A DNA stretch of 64,000 nucleotides, from contig JAUYQQ010000002.1 in NCBI GenBank assembly GCA_030697165.1, positions 186,001-250,000 of the forward strand, read 5' to 3'. The position numbers were made by a program, and so were the translations under genes. Numbering within the stretch: the stretch's first letter is position 1; each line of letters opens with the position of its first letter. The notes below the pieces were generated by a model. That model was not told the DNA's origin. It ran no database searches and saw only the letters and a list, made by a program, of their open reading frames with translations. Below, piece by piece: positions 26,156-34,929 of the stretch. Source of the DNA: Acidobacteriota bacterium. Lineage in GTDB: Bacteria; Acidobacteriota; Vicinamibacteria; Vicinamibacterales; UBA2999.

Positions 26156-27865
26156 CTACTTCGGCTTCTGGTACACGACCTGGCCGTCGAAGATCGTCGT
26201 CTCCACCACGACGTCGGTGGCCGTCGCCGGCGGCCGGGCCAGGAGATCCGCGGACAGCACGACCAGGTCTGCCAGCATGCCCGGGGCCAGCGTGCCCTTG
26301 CGCCGCTCCTCGAATGACGCGTATGCCGGCCAGCGCGTATAGCCGCTGATCACGTCACGCACCGGCAGTTTCTGATCGACCGCGTTGGACGGCCCCGTTC
26401 TCGCCGCCGCCACCCAGATGCCCTGTCCCGGCGACAGCGGCGCCACGGGCCAGTCGCTGCCGAACGTCAGGCGGCCACCGGCGTCCTGAATGCTCTTCCA
26501 GGCCCACGCGCGCGATGCACGGTCGGGACCGATGTTGTCGGGCCAGGGGCCGGAGGGGTGCGCGGAGTTCATGTCGCCGAGCGGCACATGCATCGGCTGC
26601 TGGGAGGCGATCACCCCCAGCCGCGCAAACCGCGGGATGTCGGCGGCATCAATTGTCTCGATGTGTTCGAGGCGATGGCGCCGGCCGCTCGCTGGGGCCG
26701 GGTTGGCCGCTGTCGCGCGCTCGAGCGCATCAAGCGACATGCGGATGGCCCGATCGCCAATCGCGTGGATCCAGATCTGCCAGCCTCGCTTGTCGATCAT
26801 CGTGACCAGGCGATTCAGTTCGTCGGCTGAGAGGTTCGGCGAGCCCGCGTCGCGGCTGTTCGAGTAGGGCGCCAGCAACGCCGCGGTCCGGCTCTCGATC
26901 ACGCCGTCGGCGTAGATCTTGACCGCGCCGGTCTTCAACGCCGGGTCGTCCCCGAACTGCTTTCGGACCTCCTCCATGCGATCGAGGTCTGCTTCGGTGG
27001 TGCCCGCCTGCGCCGAGAAGGCCAGATACGTCCTGACCTGCAGTTCGCCAGCCTGCCGGGCCTCGTCGTACAGCGCCATCTCGCCGGGATCGCCGCCCGC
27101 GTTCTGTACGCTCGTCACGCCAAAACGGTGCGCGTGCGCCACGGCGGTTCGCAGGGCCGCTCGCCGATCCTCGGCGGTAGCCTTCGGCATGATTCCGGTG
27201 ACGAGGTCGGTGGCCGATTCCTTCAGATGACCCGTGGGCTCGCCGGTCTTCGGGTCTTTGACGACCACGCCATTGGGGGGATTCGGTGTGTCCTTGGTGA
27301 TGCCGGCCATCGCCAGCGCTTTTGAGTTCACCCAGATGCTGTGGCCGTCGTAGCAGGTCATCACCGCGGGTCGGTCGGCGACGACGGCATCAAGCTGGGC
27401 TTTCGTCGGGGTGCCGCCCGGGAACGGCGAATAGAGCCAGCCACGGCCCTTCACCCAGGCGACATCCGGCTTGGCGGTGGCGAAATCACGAATGGCGTTC
27501 TGTACTTGCGGCAGGGTCGTCAGACCGGCGAGGTCGACGTCGCCCAGCGATTCACCGCCGCTCAGGAAGTGCACGTGCGAATCGTTGAACCCGGGCGTGA
27601 CGCTGGCGCCGTGCGCGTCGATGACGCGGGTGCCAGGTCCACGCAGCGCCGCCAGGTCCTGGTCGGTTCCGACGCGGAGGATCTTGTTGCCGGCGACGGC
27701 CACGGCCTGCGCCATCGTGCCCTGCTCGTCGGCGGTGAACACCCGGCCGTTCACGATCATCAGGTCCGCGACTTCTCCCCCGGCCGGCGACGGTGCGGCA
27801 CGACAGGACGCGGTCGCGAACGCCAGCAATGCGAGGCAGACCCCGGACGCCGCACGAACCCTCAT
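26156..27865 (-). CDS. YtcJ-like amidohydrolase, lipoprotein
   Basis: A 569-residue protein. ATG 27865 is preferred over the upstream in-frame codon because AAGGAG lies 8 nt before it and the sequence starts with a lipoprotein signal (LALLAFATASC). Domains: beta sandwich LMIVNGRVFTADEQG, metal motif FNDSHVHFLSGGES, IHAIGDRAIRM, HRLEHIETI and the closing LAPGMLADLVVLSAD. It has the same family and order as the 23347 product and converges on it. Likely an outer- or periplasm-facing hydrolase of an amide; the substrate is unknown. The CocE-like gene ends 39 bp upstream on the same strand, so they may be co-transcribed. Confidence 0.9.
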   Translation of the reverse strand: MRVRAASGVCLALLAFATASCRAAPSPAGGEVADLMIVNGRVFTADEQGTMAQAVAVAGNKILRVGTDQDLAALRGPGTRVIDAHGASVTPGFNDSHVHFLSGGESLGDVDLAGLTTLPQVQNAIRDFATAKPDVAWVKGRGWLYSPFPGGTPTKAQLDAVVADRPAVMTCYDGHSIWVNSKALAMAGITKDTPNPPNGVVVKDPKTGEPTGHLKESATDLVTGIMPKATAEDRRAALRTAVAHAHRFGVTSVQNAGGDPGEMALYDEARQAGELQVRTYLAFSAQAGTTEADLDRMEEVRKQFGDDPALKTGAVKIYADGVIESRTAALLAPYSNSRDAGSPNLSADELNRLVTMIDKRGWQIWIHAIGDRAIRMSLDALERATAANPAPASGRRHRLEHIETIDAADIPRFARLGVIASQQPMHVPLGDMNSAHPSGPWPDNIGPDRASRAWAWKSIQDAGGRLTFGSDWPVAPLSPGQGIWVAAARTGPSNAVDQKLPVRDVISGYTRWPAYASFEERRKGTLAPGMLADLVVLSADLLARPPATATDVVVETTIFDGQVVYQKPK

Positions 27866-27904
27866 GGACAATCTCCTTGTGTGAATCACGGCAGTCCTCA
27901 CGTT

Positions 27905-29689
27905 TCAGCGGTCCACGACAGGGAGAACCACCTGGGATAGGTGCGCGCCATCGTGATGGACGCGAATGGTGGCGCGTTGCCGGCGGGACGACACGGTTTC
28001 GAGATCTCCCGTGTGCAGGTTGCGCGAAAAGTTGGGAAAGAAGCTCGCGGAGATCTGCGCCCGCACGCGATGCCCGCGCTTGAAGAGGTTGCTGGTGACC
28101 AGGTGGTCAAGCCGGAGCTCGTAGACCTGGCCGGGCTCGAGGAGTTGCCGCCCCTTTTCCAGATCCCGGTAACTGGCCCGCACCACGTCGAGTCCTGGGC
28201 TCATGAGGTTGTAGGCGGTGCCGTCAGGCGCGACGTCGAGCACGCGGACCCACAGGTCAGTGTCGCGGCAATCGCACGACAGATAGATGCGGGCGAGGAT
28301 CGGGCCCGTGACCTCGGTATCGCGGTCAAGCGGCGGCGAATCGAAAGTGAGCACGTCACTGCGATCGGTGAGTCGCCGGTAGTCGTGCGCACCGGCCCCA
28401 TCGTACGGATTGGTCACCGGGGCATCAGGGTCGGCGATGAACTCGCTGGGCGTCTTGGCGTCGGTTGGCGGTTCCGACCTGAGCGTGCCGAGCCGGGGAG
28501 CCGCGCCAGGCGAGGGGGACAAGTAATAGACGCGGGAGCGCGCCGGCGGCGGCCAGGCGCTGGCGGTCTTCCACCGGTTGTCGCCCATGACGAAGTAGCG
28601 CACGGCGGGATCCGGCGGCGTCTCCGGGCGGTCACCGCGCAGGTGACGGTCCATCCAGTCCAGGACCACCTCGTCGTAGGCAATCGCCGCCGCGGGGCCG
28701 AACTCGCGTTCGCCCGACTTGGTGCGAGCGGTAGCGTCCACGCCGTGCACCCAGGGACCAATTAGCAAGGCCGTGCCCGATGGTTGCCCGCCCCGCGCGC
28801 GCACCAGGCCGGTGAAGTTGGTCGTCGCTCCCTCCGGCCCGTAGTTGTCGTCGTGCCAGCCAGACAGGTTCAGCACGGCGGCTTGCGTGCGCGAGTACTT
28901 GCCGCGCAGCTCGGCAAAGTTCCAGAAGGGGTCGTCGGGCGGATGGTGCAGCCAGTCGAAGTAATAGGGCGCGACCTCGCGAAACTCCTCGAGACGATCG
29001 AGCGGTAGCGTGCCCGTCAACTTCCGCTCCACCGCCGGCCAGCCGGCGCGCGCGTCGGCCGAGGTCCTTGGCCCAGGCAGGTTCCTCCTGACGCGAACGT
29101 CCGGGGCGATGTTCTGCCAGATCCAGTACGCCCAGGACATGTCCCAGACGCCCCAGGTGTAGAAGAAGTTCTGGGGGGTCGAGAACGTCATGGCCGGGAC
29201 CATGGCCTTCAAGTGCGGCGGCGCCTCGACGGCGGCCAGCCATTGCACCGCGCCGGGATAGGACAACCCGAACGTGCCGACGTTGCCGTCTGACCACGGC
29301 TGGCGCGCGGCCCATTCGATGGTGTCGAAGCCGTCGCGCCCTTCATTTTCGTAGGGCCGAAACTCCCCGTCCGACCGGTAGCGGCCTCGCACGTCCTGCA
29401 CGACGACGGCGTAGCCCCGCTCGACCGCGCGGCTGAAGGTCGTCTCGTCGTCAAGTGCCGCATGCTTGCCGTACGGCGTGCGATAGACCAACGTGGGGAA
29501 GCGTCCCTGAGCGGGCGGACGCAAGACATCAGCGCGAAGGACGACGCCATCCCGCATCGGCACCGCCACATCAACTTCGCGCAGCATGGTCCGGCCGGCG
29601 GGCGTCGGCGTCTGGGCCGACAGCGTCAACGCGAAGAGGGTGGCGAACGCGACCTGGTAGCGGGCGATCGGGTGGTGGGTGAGGCGCAT
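27905..29689 (-). CDS. CocE/NonD-family alpha/beta hydrolase, exported
   Basis: A 594-residue S15-type hydrolase. After a signal peptide (about 26 residues) come VPMRDGVVLRADVLRP, then the nucleophile elbow GTFGLSYPGAVQ with Ser143, the oxyanion Tyr in VYRTPYGKH, and LIGPWVHGVD carrying the likely catalytic His. The C-terminal jelly-roll starts near DVLTFDSPPLDRDTEVTGP and ends HLSQVVLPVV. The family includes cocaine esterase, glutaryl-7-ACA acylase and X-Pro dipeptidyl-peptidases. In a peptide-degrading genome an acylase or peptidase role is plausible but inferred. The same module recurs as the N-terminal half of the fusion at 49065-53039. Confidence 0.9.
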   Translation of the reverse strand: MRLTHHPIARYQVAFATLFALTLSAQTPTPAGRTMLREVDVAVPMRDGVVLRADVLRPPAQGRFPTLVYRTPYGKHAALDDETTFSRAVERGYAVVVQDVRGRYRSDGEFRPYENEGRDGFDTIEWAARQPWSDGNVGTFGLSYPGAVQWLAAVEAPPHLKAMVPAMTFSTPQNFFYTWGVWDMSWAYWIWQNIAPDVRVRRNLPGPRTSADARAGWPAVERKLTGTLPLDRLEEFREVAPYYFDWLHHPPDDPFWNFAELRGKYSRTQAAVLNLSGWHDDNYGPEGATTNFTGLVRARGGQPSGTALLIGPWVHGVDATARTKSGEREFGPAAAIAYDEVVLDWMDRHLRGDRPETPPDPAVRYFVMGDNRWKTASAWPPPARSRVYYLSPSPGAAPRLGTLRSEPPTDAKTPSEFIADPDAPVTNPYDGAGAHDYRRLTDRSDVLTFDSPPLDRDTEVTGPILARIYLSCDCRDTDLWVRVLDVAPDGTAYNLMSPGLDVVRASYRDLEKGRQLLEPGQVYELRLDHLVTSNLFKRGHRVRAQISASFFPNFSRNLHTGDLETVSSRRQRATIRVHHDGAHLSQVVLPVVDR

Positions 29690-29733
29690 TTGACCTTTGA
29701 GCGGCAGCACGACCACGGCGTGTCACCGCGAAG

Positions 29734-29739
29734 TATACT
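29734..29739 (+). promoter_or_regulatory. -10-like box TATACT
   Basis: TATACT ends 6 nt before ATG 29746 and no Shine-Dalgarno is present. This is the clearest leaderless-type promoter of the set. Confidence 0.5.
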
Positions 29740-29745
29740 CCCGCG

Positions 29746-31821
29746 ATGCACGCCAGCATGGGCGCCTATCGCCGTGTGCTGCCGGACGGTCTGGTCATCG
29801 CCTCGGCACAGCCGGAACACGCCGGCCAACTCGAAGCGCTTCAGCGCGTGGTGTTTCCGACCTTGGCTGACGATCAGCGCTTCAAGGCCGCCCACTACCA
29901 CAAGCACATTGAGTTGTTTCGGGCCGGGCAGTTGGTCGGGCTTGACGGCGATCGCGTGGTGGCGGCCACGGCGACCATCCGGCTGCATTTCGATTTCAAC
30001 GACCGCACGCATACCTTTGCCGATGTCATCCAGGGCGGATGGCTGACGTCGCACGAGCCGGACGGCGACTGGCTGTACGGCGCCGACATCGGCGTGCACC
30101 CCGACTATCGCGGACGCGGGCTGGCGCAGGCGCTTTACGCCGCCCGCCAGGAACTGGTCTGGGCATTGGGGCTCAAGGGACAGGTGACGGCGGGCATGAT
30201 GAGCGGATTTGGTGCCGTCAAGCACCGGATGAGCGCCGAGTCATACTATGAGGGGCTGGTGAGCGGCCGGATCAACGACCCCACGCTGTCGATGCAGCAG
30301 AAGGTGGGGTTCGAGTTCCGGGCGCTGCTCAAGGATTACTTGAGCGATCCAGTCTGCGACAACTACAGTGTGCTGATCGTGCTCGATGCGGCCAGGGACG
30401 TGCAGGGCGCCGTCCGGCCGGTCGCGCCCGCCAGGCAATTGAAGGAGAGAGTGATGTCATCGATTCAGCTGAAGACTGAAGTGCCCGGCCCGCGCAGCAA
30501 GGCGTTGCTCGCCCGCCGGCTCGCGGCGGTACCCACCGGCCTCGGCAAGGCGACCGACGTTGTCGTCGAGCGCGCCGAGGGCGCCCTCGTGCACGACGTG
30601 GATGGCAACACCTTCATCGACTTCGTCGGCGGCATCGGTGCGCTGGCGGTCGGCCACTGCCCACCTCCCGTCGTGCAGGCGATTCAGGCCGAGGCGGAAA
30701 AGCTGATCCACGTGGGCTCGCTCGTGGCGACCTACGAGTCGTACGTGAGGCTGTGCGAACTGCTCAACGAGATCACACCCGGGACGTTCGCCAAGAAGAC
30801 GCTGCTCTCCAACAGCGGCGCCGAAGCGGTGGAAAACGCCGTGAAGGCGGCACGGGCATTTACCAAACGGCCTGGCATCATCTGCTTCGAGGGCGCGTAC
30901 CACGGCCGCACGCTGCTGGCGGTGAGCCTGACGAGCAAGTACGGGCTGTTCAAGAAGGGCATGGGTCCGTTCGCGGGGGAAATCGTCCGCTTGCCGATGC
31001 CCAATGCCTACCGTGCTCCCGAAGGCATGACCGCGGAGGATTGCGTCACCTGGACCATTCACCAGCTCGAGCACGCTTTCACGGCACAGGTCGATCCGGC
31101 AGAAGTCGCGGCGATGATCATCGAGCCGGTGCAGGGCGAGGGCGGCTTCATCCCGGTGCCGCCGCGCGTCATGCGGCGGATGCGCGAGCTGTGCGATCAG
31201 CACGGCATCGTGCTGATCGCCGACGAGGTGCAGTGCGGCTTTGCGCGCACCGGCAAGTTGTTCGCGCTGGAGCACTACGACGTCGCCGCCGACATCGTCG
31301 TCACCGCCAAGTCGCTTGGCGCCGGCATGCCGGTGAGTGCCATCACCGGGCGGGCCGAGATCATGGATGCCACGCACCTCGGCGGCATGGGCGGCACGTA
31401 CGGCGGCAATCCGCTGACCTGCGTCGCGGCGATCGCGGCCATCGAGATGATCCGTCAGCCGGCGTTCCTGGCCCGGGCTGAACAGATTGGCGCGACGCTG
31501 CGAGAAACCCTCGAGGGATGGAAGAGCCGTCATCCGCTGATTGGCGACGTGCGCGGCCTGGGCTCAATGCTGGTGATCGAACTGGTGAAAGACCGCGCGT
31601 CGAAGCAGCCGGCACCGGACGAGACCCTGGCCATCATCAAGGCGGCGTGCCAGAAAGGCGTGATCGCCATGCGAGCCGGCCTCTTCACCAACTGCATCCG
31701 GTTCCTGCCGCCACTGGTCATCACCGACGACCAACTGCGCGAGGGCCTCGGGGTGGTCGAGCAGGCGCTGACCGAGGTGGAGGCACGCGTCCTGACGCCT
31801 GCGGCTGCGGGCAGGTCCTGA
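29746..31821 (+). CDS. gabT: GNAT acetyltransferase fused to class III (GABA-type) aminotransferase
   Basis: One frame of 691 residues without an internal stop. Residues 1-236 form a GNAT domain with the acetyl-CoA loop VHPDYRGRGLAQAL. Residues 237-691 form a PLP-dependent class III aminotransferase: SNSGAEAVENAVKAAR, FEGAYHGRT, IIEPVQGEGGF, DEVQCGFARTG and the Schiff-base Lys522 in TAKSLGAGMP, closest to 4-aminobutyrate transaminases. The junction codes for an internal AAGGAGA followed by ATG 30454, which would produce a free 455-residue aminotransferase. Genuine fusion and dual translation are both possible. The neighbouring aldehyde dehydrogenase, spermidine-dehydrogenase-like enzyme and permease support polyamine/GABA catabolism. 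Confidence 0.85.
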   Translation: MHASMGAYRRVLPDGLVIASAQPEHAGQLEALQRVVFPTLADDQRFKAAHYHKHIELFRAGQLVGLDGDRVVAATATIRLHFDFNDRTHTFADVIQGGWLTSHEPDGDWLYGADIGVHPDYRGRGLAQALYAARQELVWALGLKGQVTAGMMSGFGAVKHRMSAESYYEGLVSGRINDPTLSMQQKVGFEFRALLKDYLSDPVCDNYSVLIVLDAARDVQGAVRPVAPARQLKERVMSSIQLKTEVPGPRSKALLARRLAAVPTGLGKATDVVVERAEGALVHDVDGNTFIDFVGGIGALAVGHCPPPVVQAIQAEAEKLIHVGSLVATYESYVRLCELLNEITPGTFAKKTLLSNSGAEAVENAVKAARAFTKRPGIICFEGAYHGRTLLAVSLTSKYGLFKKGMGPFAGEIVRLPMPNAYRAPEGMTAEDCVTWTIHQLEHAFTAQVDPAEVAAMIIEPVQGEGGFIPVPPRVMRRMRELCDQHGIVLIADEVQCGFARTGKLFALEHYDVAADIVVTAKSLGAGMPVSAITGRAEIMDATHLGGMGGTYGGNPLTCVAAIAAIEMIRQPAFLARAEQIGATLRETLEGWKSRHPLIGDVRGLGSMLVIELVKDRASKQPAPDETLAIIKAACQKGVIAMRAGLFTNCIRFLPPLVITDDQLREGLGVVEQALTEVEARVLTPAAAGRS
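30442..30448 (+). promoter_or_regulatory. Internal ribosome binding site in the GNAT-GabT junction
   Basis: AAGGAGA ends 5 nt upstream of ATG 30454, inside the continuous reading frame. Position and strength are those of a real Shine-Dalgarno, and the aminotransferase family starts just after this ATG. Confidence 0.55.
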
Positions 31822-31835
31822 CGCGCCGGGCGGTG

Positions 31836-33452
31836 ATGCGCGCCGATACGGCCGAGACGATTTTCCACAACGGCGTTGTGTGGACGGGAGTCGGCGGCGA
31901 CCCGCGCGCGACGGCGCTCGCCGTGTCGGGTGGCCGCATCGTCGCCGTCGGCGACAGCCCCAGAGTGCTCGCGCTGCGAGGGCGCGGCACGCTAGTGGTG
32001 GATCTGGCCGGGCAGACCTTGATCCCGGGGTTCGTGGATGCCCACGCGCACATCTGGAAGATCGGCCATCTGCTGACCACGCTGCTCGACCTGCGTGGCG
32101 CGTCGAGCCTCACTGGTCTCGGTGCGCAGCTGCGCGAGCGGGCCAGCCGTCTCGCGCCCGGCGCCTGGCTGCAAGGACGCGGCTACAACGAGGCGCGGTT
32201 TCCTGACGGCCGGCCACCCACGCGGGCCGACCTCGACACGGTGGTCGCCGACCGGCCCGTCGTGCTGATGCGGACCTGCGCCCACATCGTCGTCTGCAAT
32301 AGCGTGGCGCTCGAGCGGGCCGGCATCGCGCGCGACACGGCGACGCCGCCGGGCGGCGAGATCGATCGCGGCCCCGACGGTGAGCCGACCGGCGTGCTGC
32401 GCGAAGCGGCGATGGGGCTCGTGCTGCGCCACGTGCCGCCGCCGTCGGCCGCTGACTACGAGGCGATGGTCACCGCCGCCCTGCGGCATCAAGTGTCGCT
32501 CGGCATCACCAGCACCAACGACGCTGGCGTTGCGCCGGAGCTCCTCGACCGCTACCGGCAGATGGACCAGGACGGGCGGTTGCCGATCCGCATCAACGTG
32601 ATGGCGCTGCGGCTGGTCGATGGCGTCGGCGCGGTACCGCTCCCCGCGCATCACCACCGGTCGGATCGACTGCGCATCGACACGGTGAAGTTCTTTGCCG
32701 ACGGCGGTCTGAGCGGCGCCACGGCGGCGTTGAGCGTGCCCTACCGGCATGCCGACACGCGCGGCGTCCTGCGTTTCGAGTATGACGAATTTCTGGCGCT
32801 GGCCCGCGAGGCGCACCAGGCGGGCTGGCGGATTGCCACCCACGCCATTGGGGATGTCGCGATCGACCAGGTGCTGCGCGTCTACGAGGCGCTCCCTTTA
32901 ACTCGCTCGCACTCGCTCAGGGCAGGTGGCCGCGGTGCGATGCGGCACCGCATCGAGCACTTCGGACTGCCAGGCGCCGATCATCTGGCACGGGCGGCCC
33001 GCCTCGGCGTGATTGCGGTTCCGCAGACGGTGTTCATCCACGCGCTTGGGCGCAACTTTCGGCAGTATCTGCCGGATGCCCTGTTGGCGCGCACCTACCC
33101 GGTGCGGTCGATGCTCGACGCCGGCGTGACGGTGGCGCTGTCGTCGGATGCGCCGGTGGTCGAAGATGATTCTCCGCTGCGCGGCATCCAGGCGGCGATG
33201 CTTCGTCGCGACGAGGACGGCCACGGGATTGCGGTGGGCGAGGCCATTTCGTTGGACGAGGCGCTCGACGCCTACACCCGGGGCGGCGCCATCGCATCGG
33301 GAGACGATGGGGAGCGCGGGTGCTTGCGCGAGGGGATGCTGGCGGACCTCGCGGTGTTGTCGGGCAACCTGCATGAGACGCCCGCCGAAGAGATCATTTC
33401 CCTGCGCGTGACGCAGACCTGGGTCGGCGGCGATCAGGCGTACTCGGGATAA
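31836..33452 (+). CDS. YtcJ-like amidohydrolase
   Basis: A 538-residue amidohydrolase_3 enzyme starting 14 bp after the gabT stop. Landmarks: IFHNGVVWTGVGGDPRATALAVSG, metal motif VDAHAHIWKIGH, KFFADGGLSG, IATHAIGDVAIDQV, RHRIEHFGLP and the final MLADLAVLSG. Unlike the two other YtcJ-like proteins here it lacks a signal peptide, so it is cytoplasmic. An extra segment at about residues 353-368 (LPLTRSHSLRAGGRGA) interrupts a normally short loop and is encoded by a repeat-like sequence. Its place between aminotransferase and aldehyde dehydrogenase suggests it releases an amine or amino acid from an amide. The substrate is unproven. Confidence 0.88.
   Translation: MRADTAETIFHNGVVWTGVGGDPRATALAVSGGRIVAVGDSPRVLALRGRGTLVVDLAGQTLIPGFVDAHAHIWKIGHLLTTLLDLRGASSLTGLGAQLRERASRLAPGAWLQGRGYNEARFPDGRPPTRADLDTVVADRPVVLMRTCAHIVVCNSVALERAGIARDTATPPGGEIDRGPDGEPTGVLREAAMGLVLRHVPPPSAADYEAMVTAALRHQVSLGITSTNDAGVAPELLDRYRQMDQDGRLPIRINVMALRLVDGVGAVPLPAHHHRSDRLRIDTVKFFADGGLSGATAALSVPYRHADTRGVLRFEYDEFLALAREAHQAGWRIATHAIGDVAIDQVLRVYEALPLTRSHSLRAGGRGAMRHRIEHFGLPGADHLARAARLGVIAVPQTVFIHALGRNFRQYLPDALLARTYPVRSMLDAGVTVALSSDAPVVEDDSPLRGIQAAMLRRDEDGHGIAVGEAISLDEALDAYTRGGAIASGDDGERGCLREGMLADLAVLSGNLHETPAEEIISLRVTQTWVGGDQAYSG
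32893..32938 (+). repeat. In-frame repeat-like insertion in amidohydrolase
   Basis: The stretch contains AACTCGCTCGCACTCGCTCA, whose complement reads TGAGCGAGTGCGAGCGAGTT. The GAGCGAG word is shared with the repeat at 8233-8293. It encodes a Ser/Arg/Gly-rich loop inside an otherwise regular protein. Confidence 0.4.
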
Positions 33453-33458
33453 CCAACC

Positions 33459-34901
33459 ATGACCTTCACTTATCAGCAGCACATCAACGGGGCCTGGACC
33501 GGCGCGGCCGGCGGCGGTACGTGGGACGTGATCAATCCCGCGACAGAGGAAGTGGTTCGCATCGTTCCGTTCGGCGGGCGCGAGGATTGCCACGCGGCGA
33601 TCGAGGCGGCGGCGGGCGCTTTTCCGGGATGGTCTCGTCGCACGCCGTATGAGCGGGGCGCCATCCTGCAACGGGCGGCGGCCCGCATGCGCGAGGTGGC
33701 GAACGAGGGCGCCCACGCGATGGTGCTCGAGTGCGGCAAGCCGTTGGCGCAGGCTCGTGGCGAGTGGCTGGTCGCCGCCGATCTCTTCGACTGGTTCGCC
33801 GAAGAAGGCAAGCGCGCCTACGGCCGGACCATCCCCTCGCGGGTTGCCACCAAGCGGATGACCGTGCTGCGCCAGCCGCTCGGCGTGGTCGGCGTGATCA
33901 CAGCGTGGAATTTTCCGGCCTACAACCCGGCGCGGGCGTGGGCGGCGGCGTTGGCCGCGGGGTGCACCGTGGTGGGCCGCCCGTCGGAGTTCACGCCGCT
34001 GACCGCGATGGCGATGACCGCGGTGCTGGTCGAGGCTGGGCTGCCCGCAGGCGTGCTGAATCTCGTCAACGGCGATCCCGAGGCGATGGGCCAGGCGATG
34101 CTGGACCATCCGGCGTGCCGGAAGATCAGCTTCACCGGCAGCGTCCGCGTCGGCAAGATCCTGATGGACGGCGCCTCGCGCACCGTCACGCGGCTCTCGC
34201 TCGAGCTCGGCGGCAACGCGCCGGTGATCGTGCTGCCTGACGTCGATCTCGAGCAGGTCGCCGCCGGCGCGATCGCCAGCAAGTTTCGCAACAACGGCCA
34301 GGTGTGCGTGTCGCCGCAGCGCTTCCTCGTGCACCGGCGCGTGGCCGAGGCGTTCGCCGACGACGTGGCGCGCCGCGCCGGCGAGTTGCGCCTGGGGAGC
34401 GGACTGGATGCCGCAGTGCAGGTGGGCCCGCTCATCAATGCCCGGCAGCGCGACCGCGTCGCTGCCCTGGTGGCCGGCGCGGCCGGCCAGGGCGTGGCGG
34501 TCCGTTCCGGCGGCCACATCCCCGCCGCCCTGCCGCACGGGTACTTCTTCGAGCCGACGGTGCTCTCGGGCGTCGCGGCCGACATGCCGGTGTTCCGCGA
34601 AGAGATCTTCGGACCGGTGATGCCCATCGTGACCTTCGACGAAGTGGACGAAGCGATCGCGCTGGCCAACCAGACGCCGTACGGCCTGGCCGCCTACATC
34701 TGGACCAACGACCTGCGAGCGTCGGTGAAGATCTCGGAGGCACTCGAGTTCGGCATGGTCGGTATCAACGAGTGGGCGCCGCACGCGACCGAGGCGCCGT
34801 TTGGCGGCTGGAAGCAGAGCGGCGTGGGCCACGAAAGTGGCAGCGAGGGGCTGTCGGAGTATCTCGAGACCAAGCTCGTCGCCATCGGCGGCCTGAGCTG
34901 A
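33459..34901 (+). CDS. Aldehyde dehydrogenase, succinate-semialdehyde type
   Basis: A 480-residue NAD(P)-dependent aldehyde dehydrogenase of normal length. Catalytic residues are in place: Asn151 in TAWNFPAYN, Glu249 in LSLELGGNAP and nucleophile Cys283 in NNGQVCVSPQR. The end motif EAPFGGWKQSGVGHESG is typical of succinate-semialdehyde and related dehydrogenases. It starts 6 bp after the amidohydrolase stop, so it belongs to the same operon as GNAT-GabT. Together the two enzymes would turn GABA into succinate; 4-aminobutyraldehyde is another possible substrate. Cytoplasmic. Confidence 0.92.
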   Translation: MTFTYQQHINGAWTGAAGGGTWDVINPATEEVVRIVPFGGREDCHAAIEAAAGAFPGWSRRTPYERGAILQRAAARMREVANEGAHAMVLECGKPLAQARGEWLVAADLFDWFAEEGKRAYGRTIPSRVATKRMTVLRQPLGVVGVITAWNFPAYNPARAWAAALAAGCTVVGRPSEFTPLTAMAMTAVLVEAGLPAGVLNLVNGDPEAMGQAMLDHPACRKISFTGSVRVGKILMDGASRTVTRLSLELGGNAPVIVLPDVDLEQVAAGAIASKFRNNGQVCVSPQRFLVHRRVAEAFADDVARRAGELRLGSGLDAAVQVGPLINARQRDRVAALVAGAAGQGVAVRSGGHIPAALPHGYFFEPTVLSGVAADMPVFREEIFGPVMPIVTFDEVDEAIALANQTPYGLAAYIWTNDLRASVKISEALEFGMVGINEWAPHATEAPFGGWKQSGVGHESGSEGLSEYLETKLVAIGGLS

Positions 34902-34903
34902 CG

Positions 34904-34929
34904 ATGTGGCGTCCGGCTTCAGCCGGACC
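34904..34929. repeat. 26-bp palindromic repeat, copy 1
   Basis: Core GTCCGGCTTCAGCCGGAC preceded by ATGTGGC. It lies immediately after the ALDH stop, and the TGA stop of the convergent aminotransferase (34919-34921) is inside it. Copies 2 and 3 are at 51921-51946 and 57547-57572. Confidence 0.75.

Noticed and set aside
32898-34832. Minus-strand open frame (644 codons)
   Set aside because: Antisense to the amidohydrolase and aldehyde dehydrogenase genes; low-complexity His/Arg-rich translation with no motifs.
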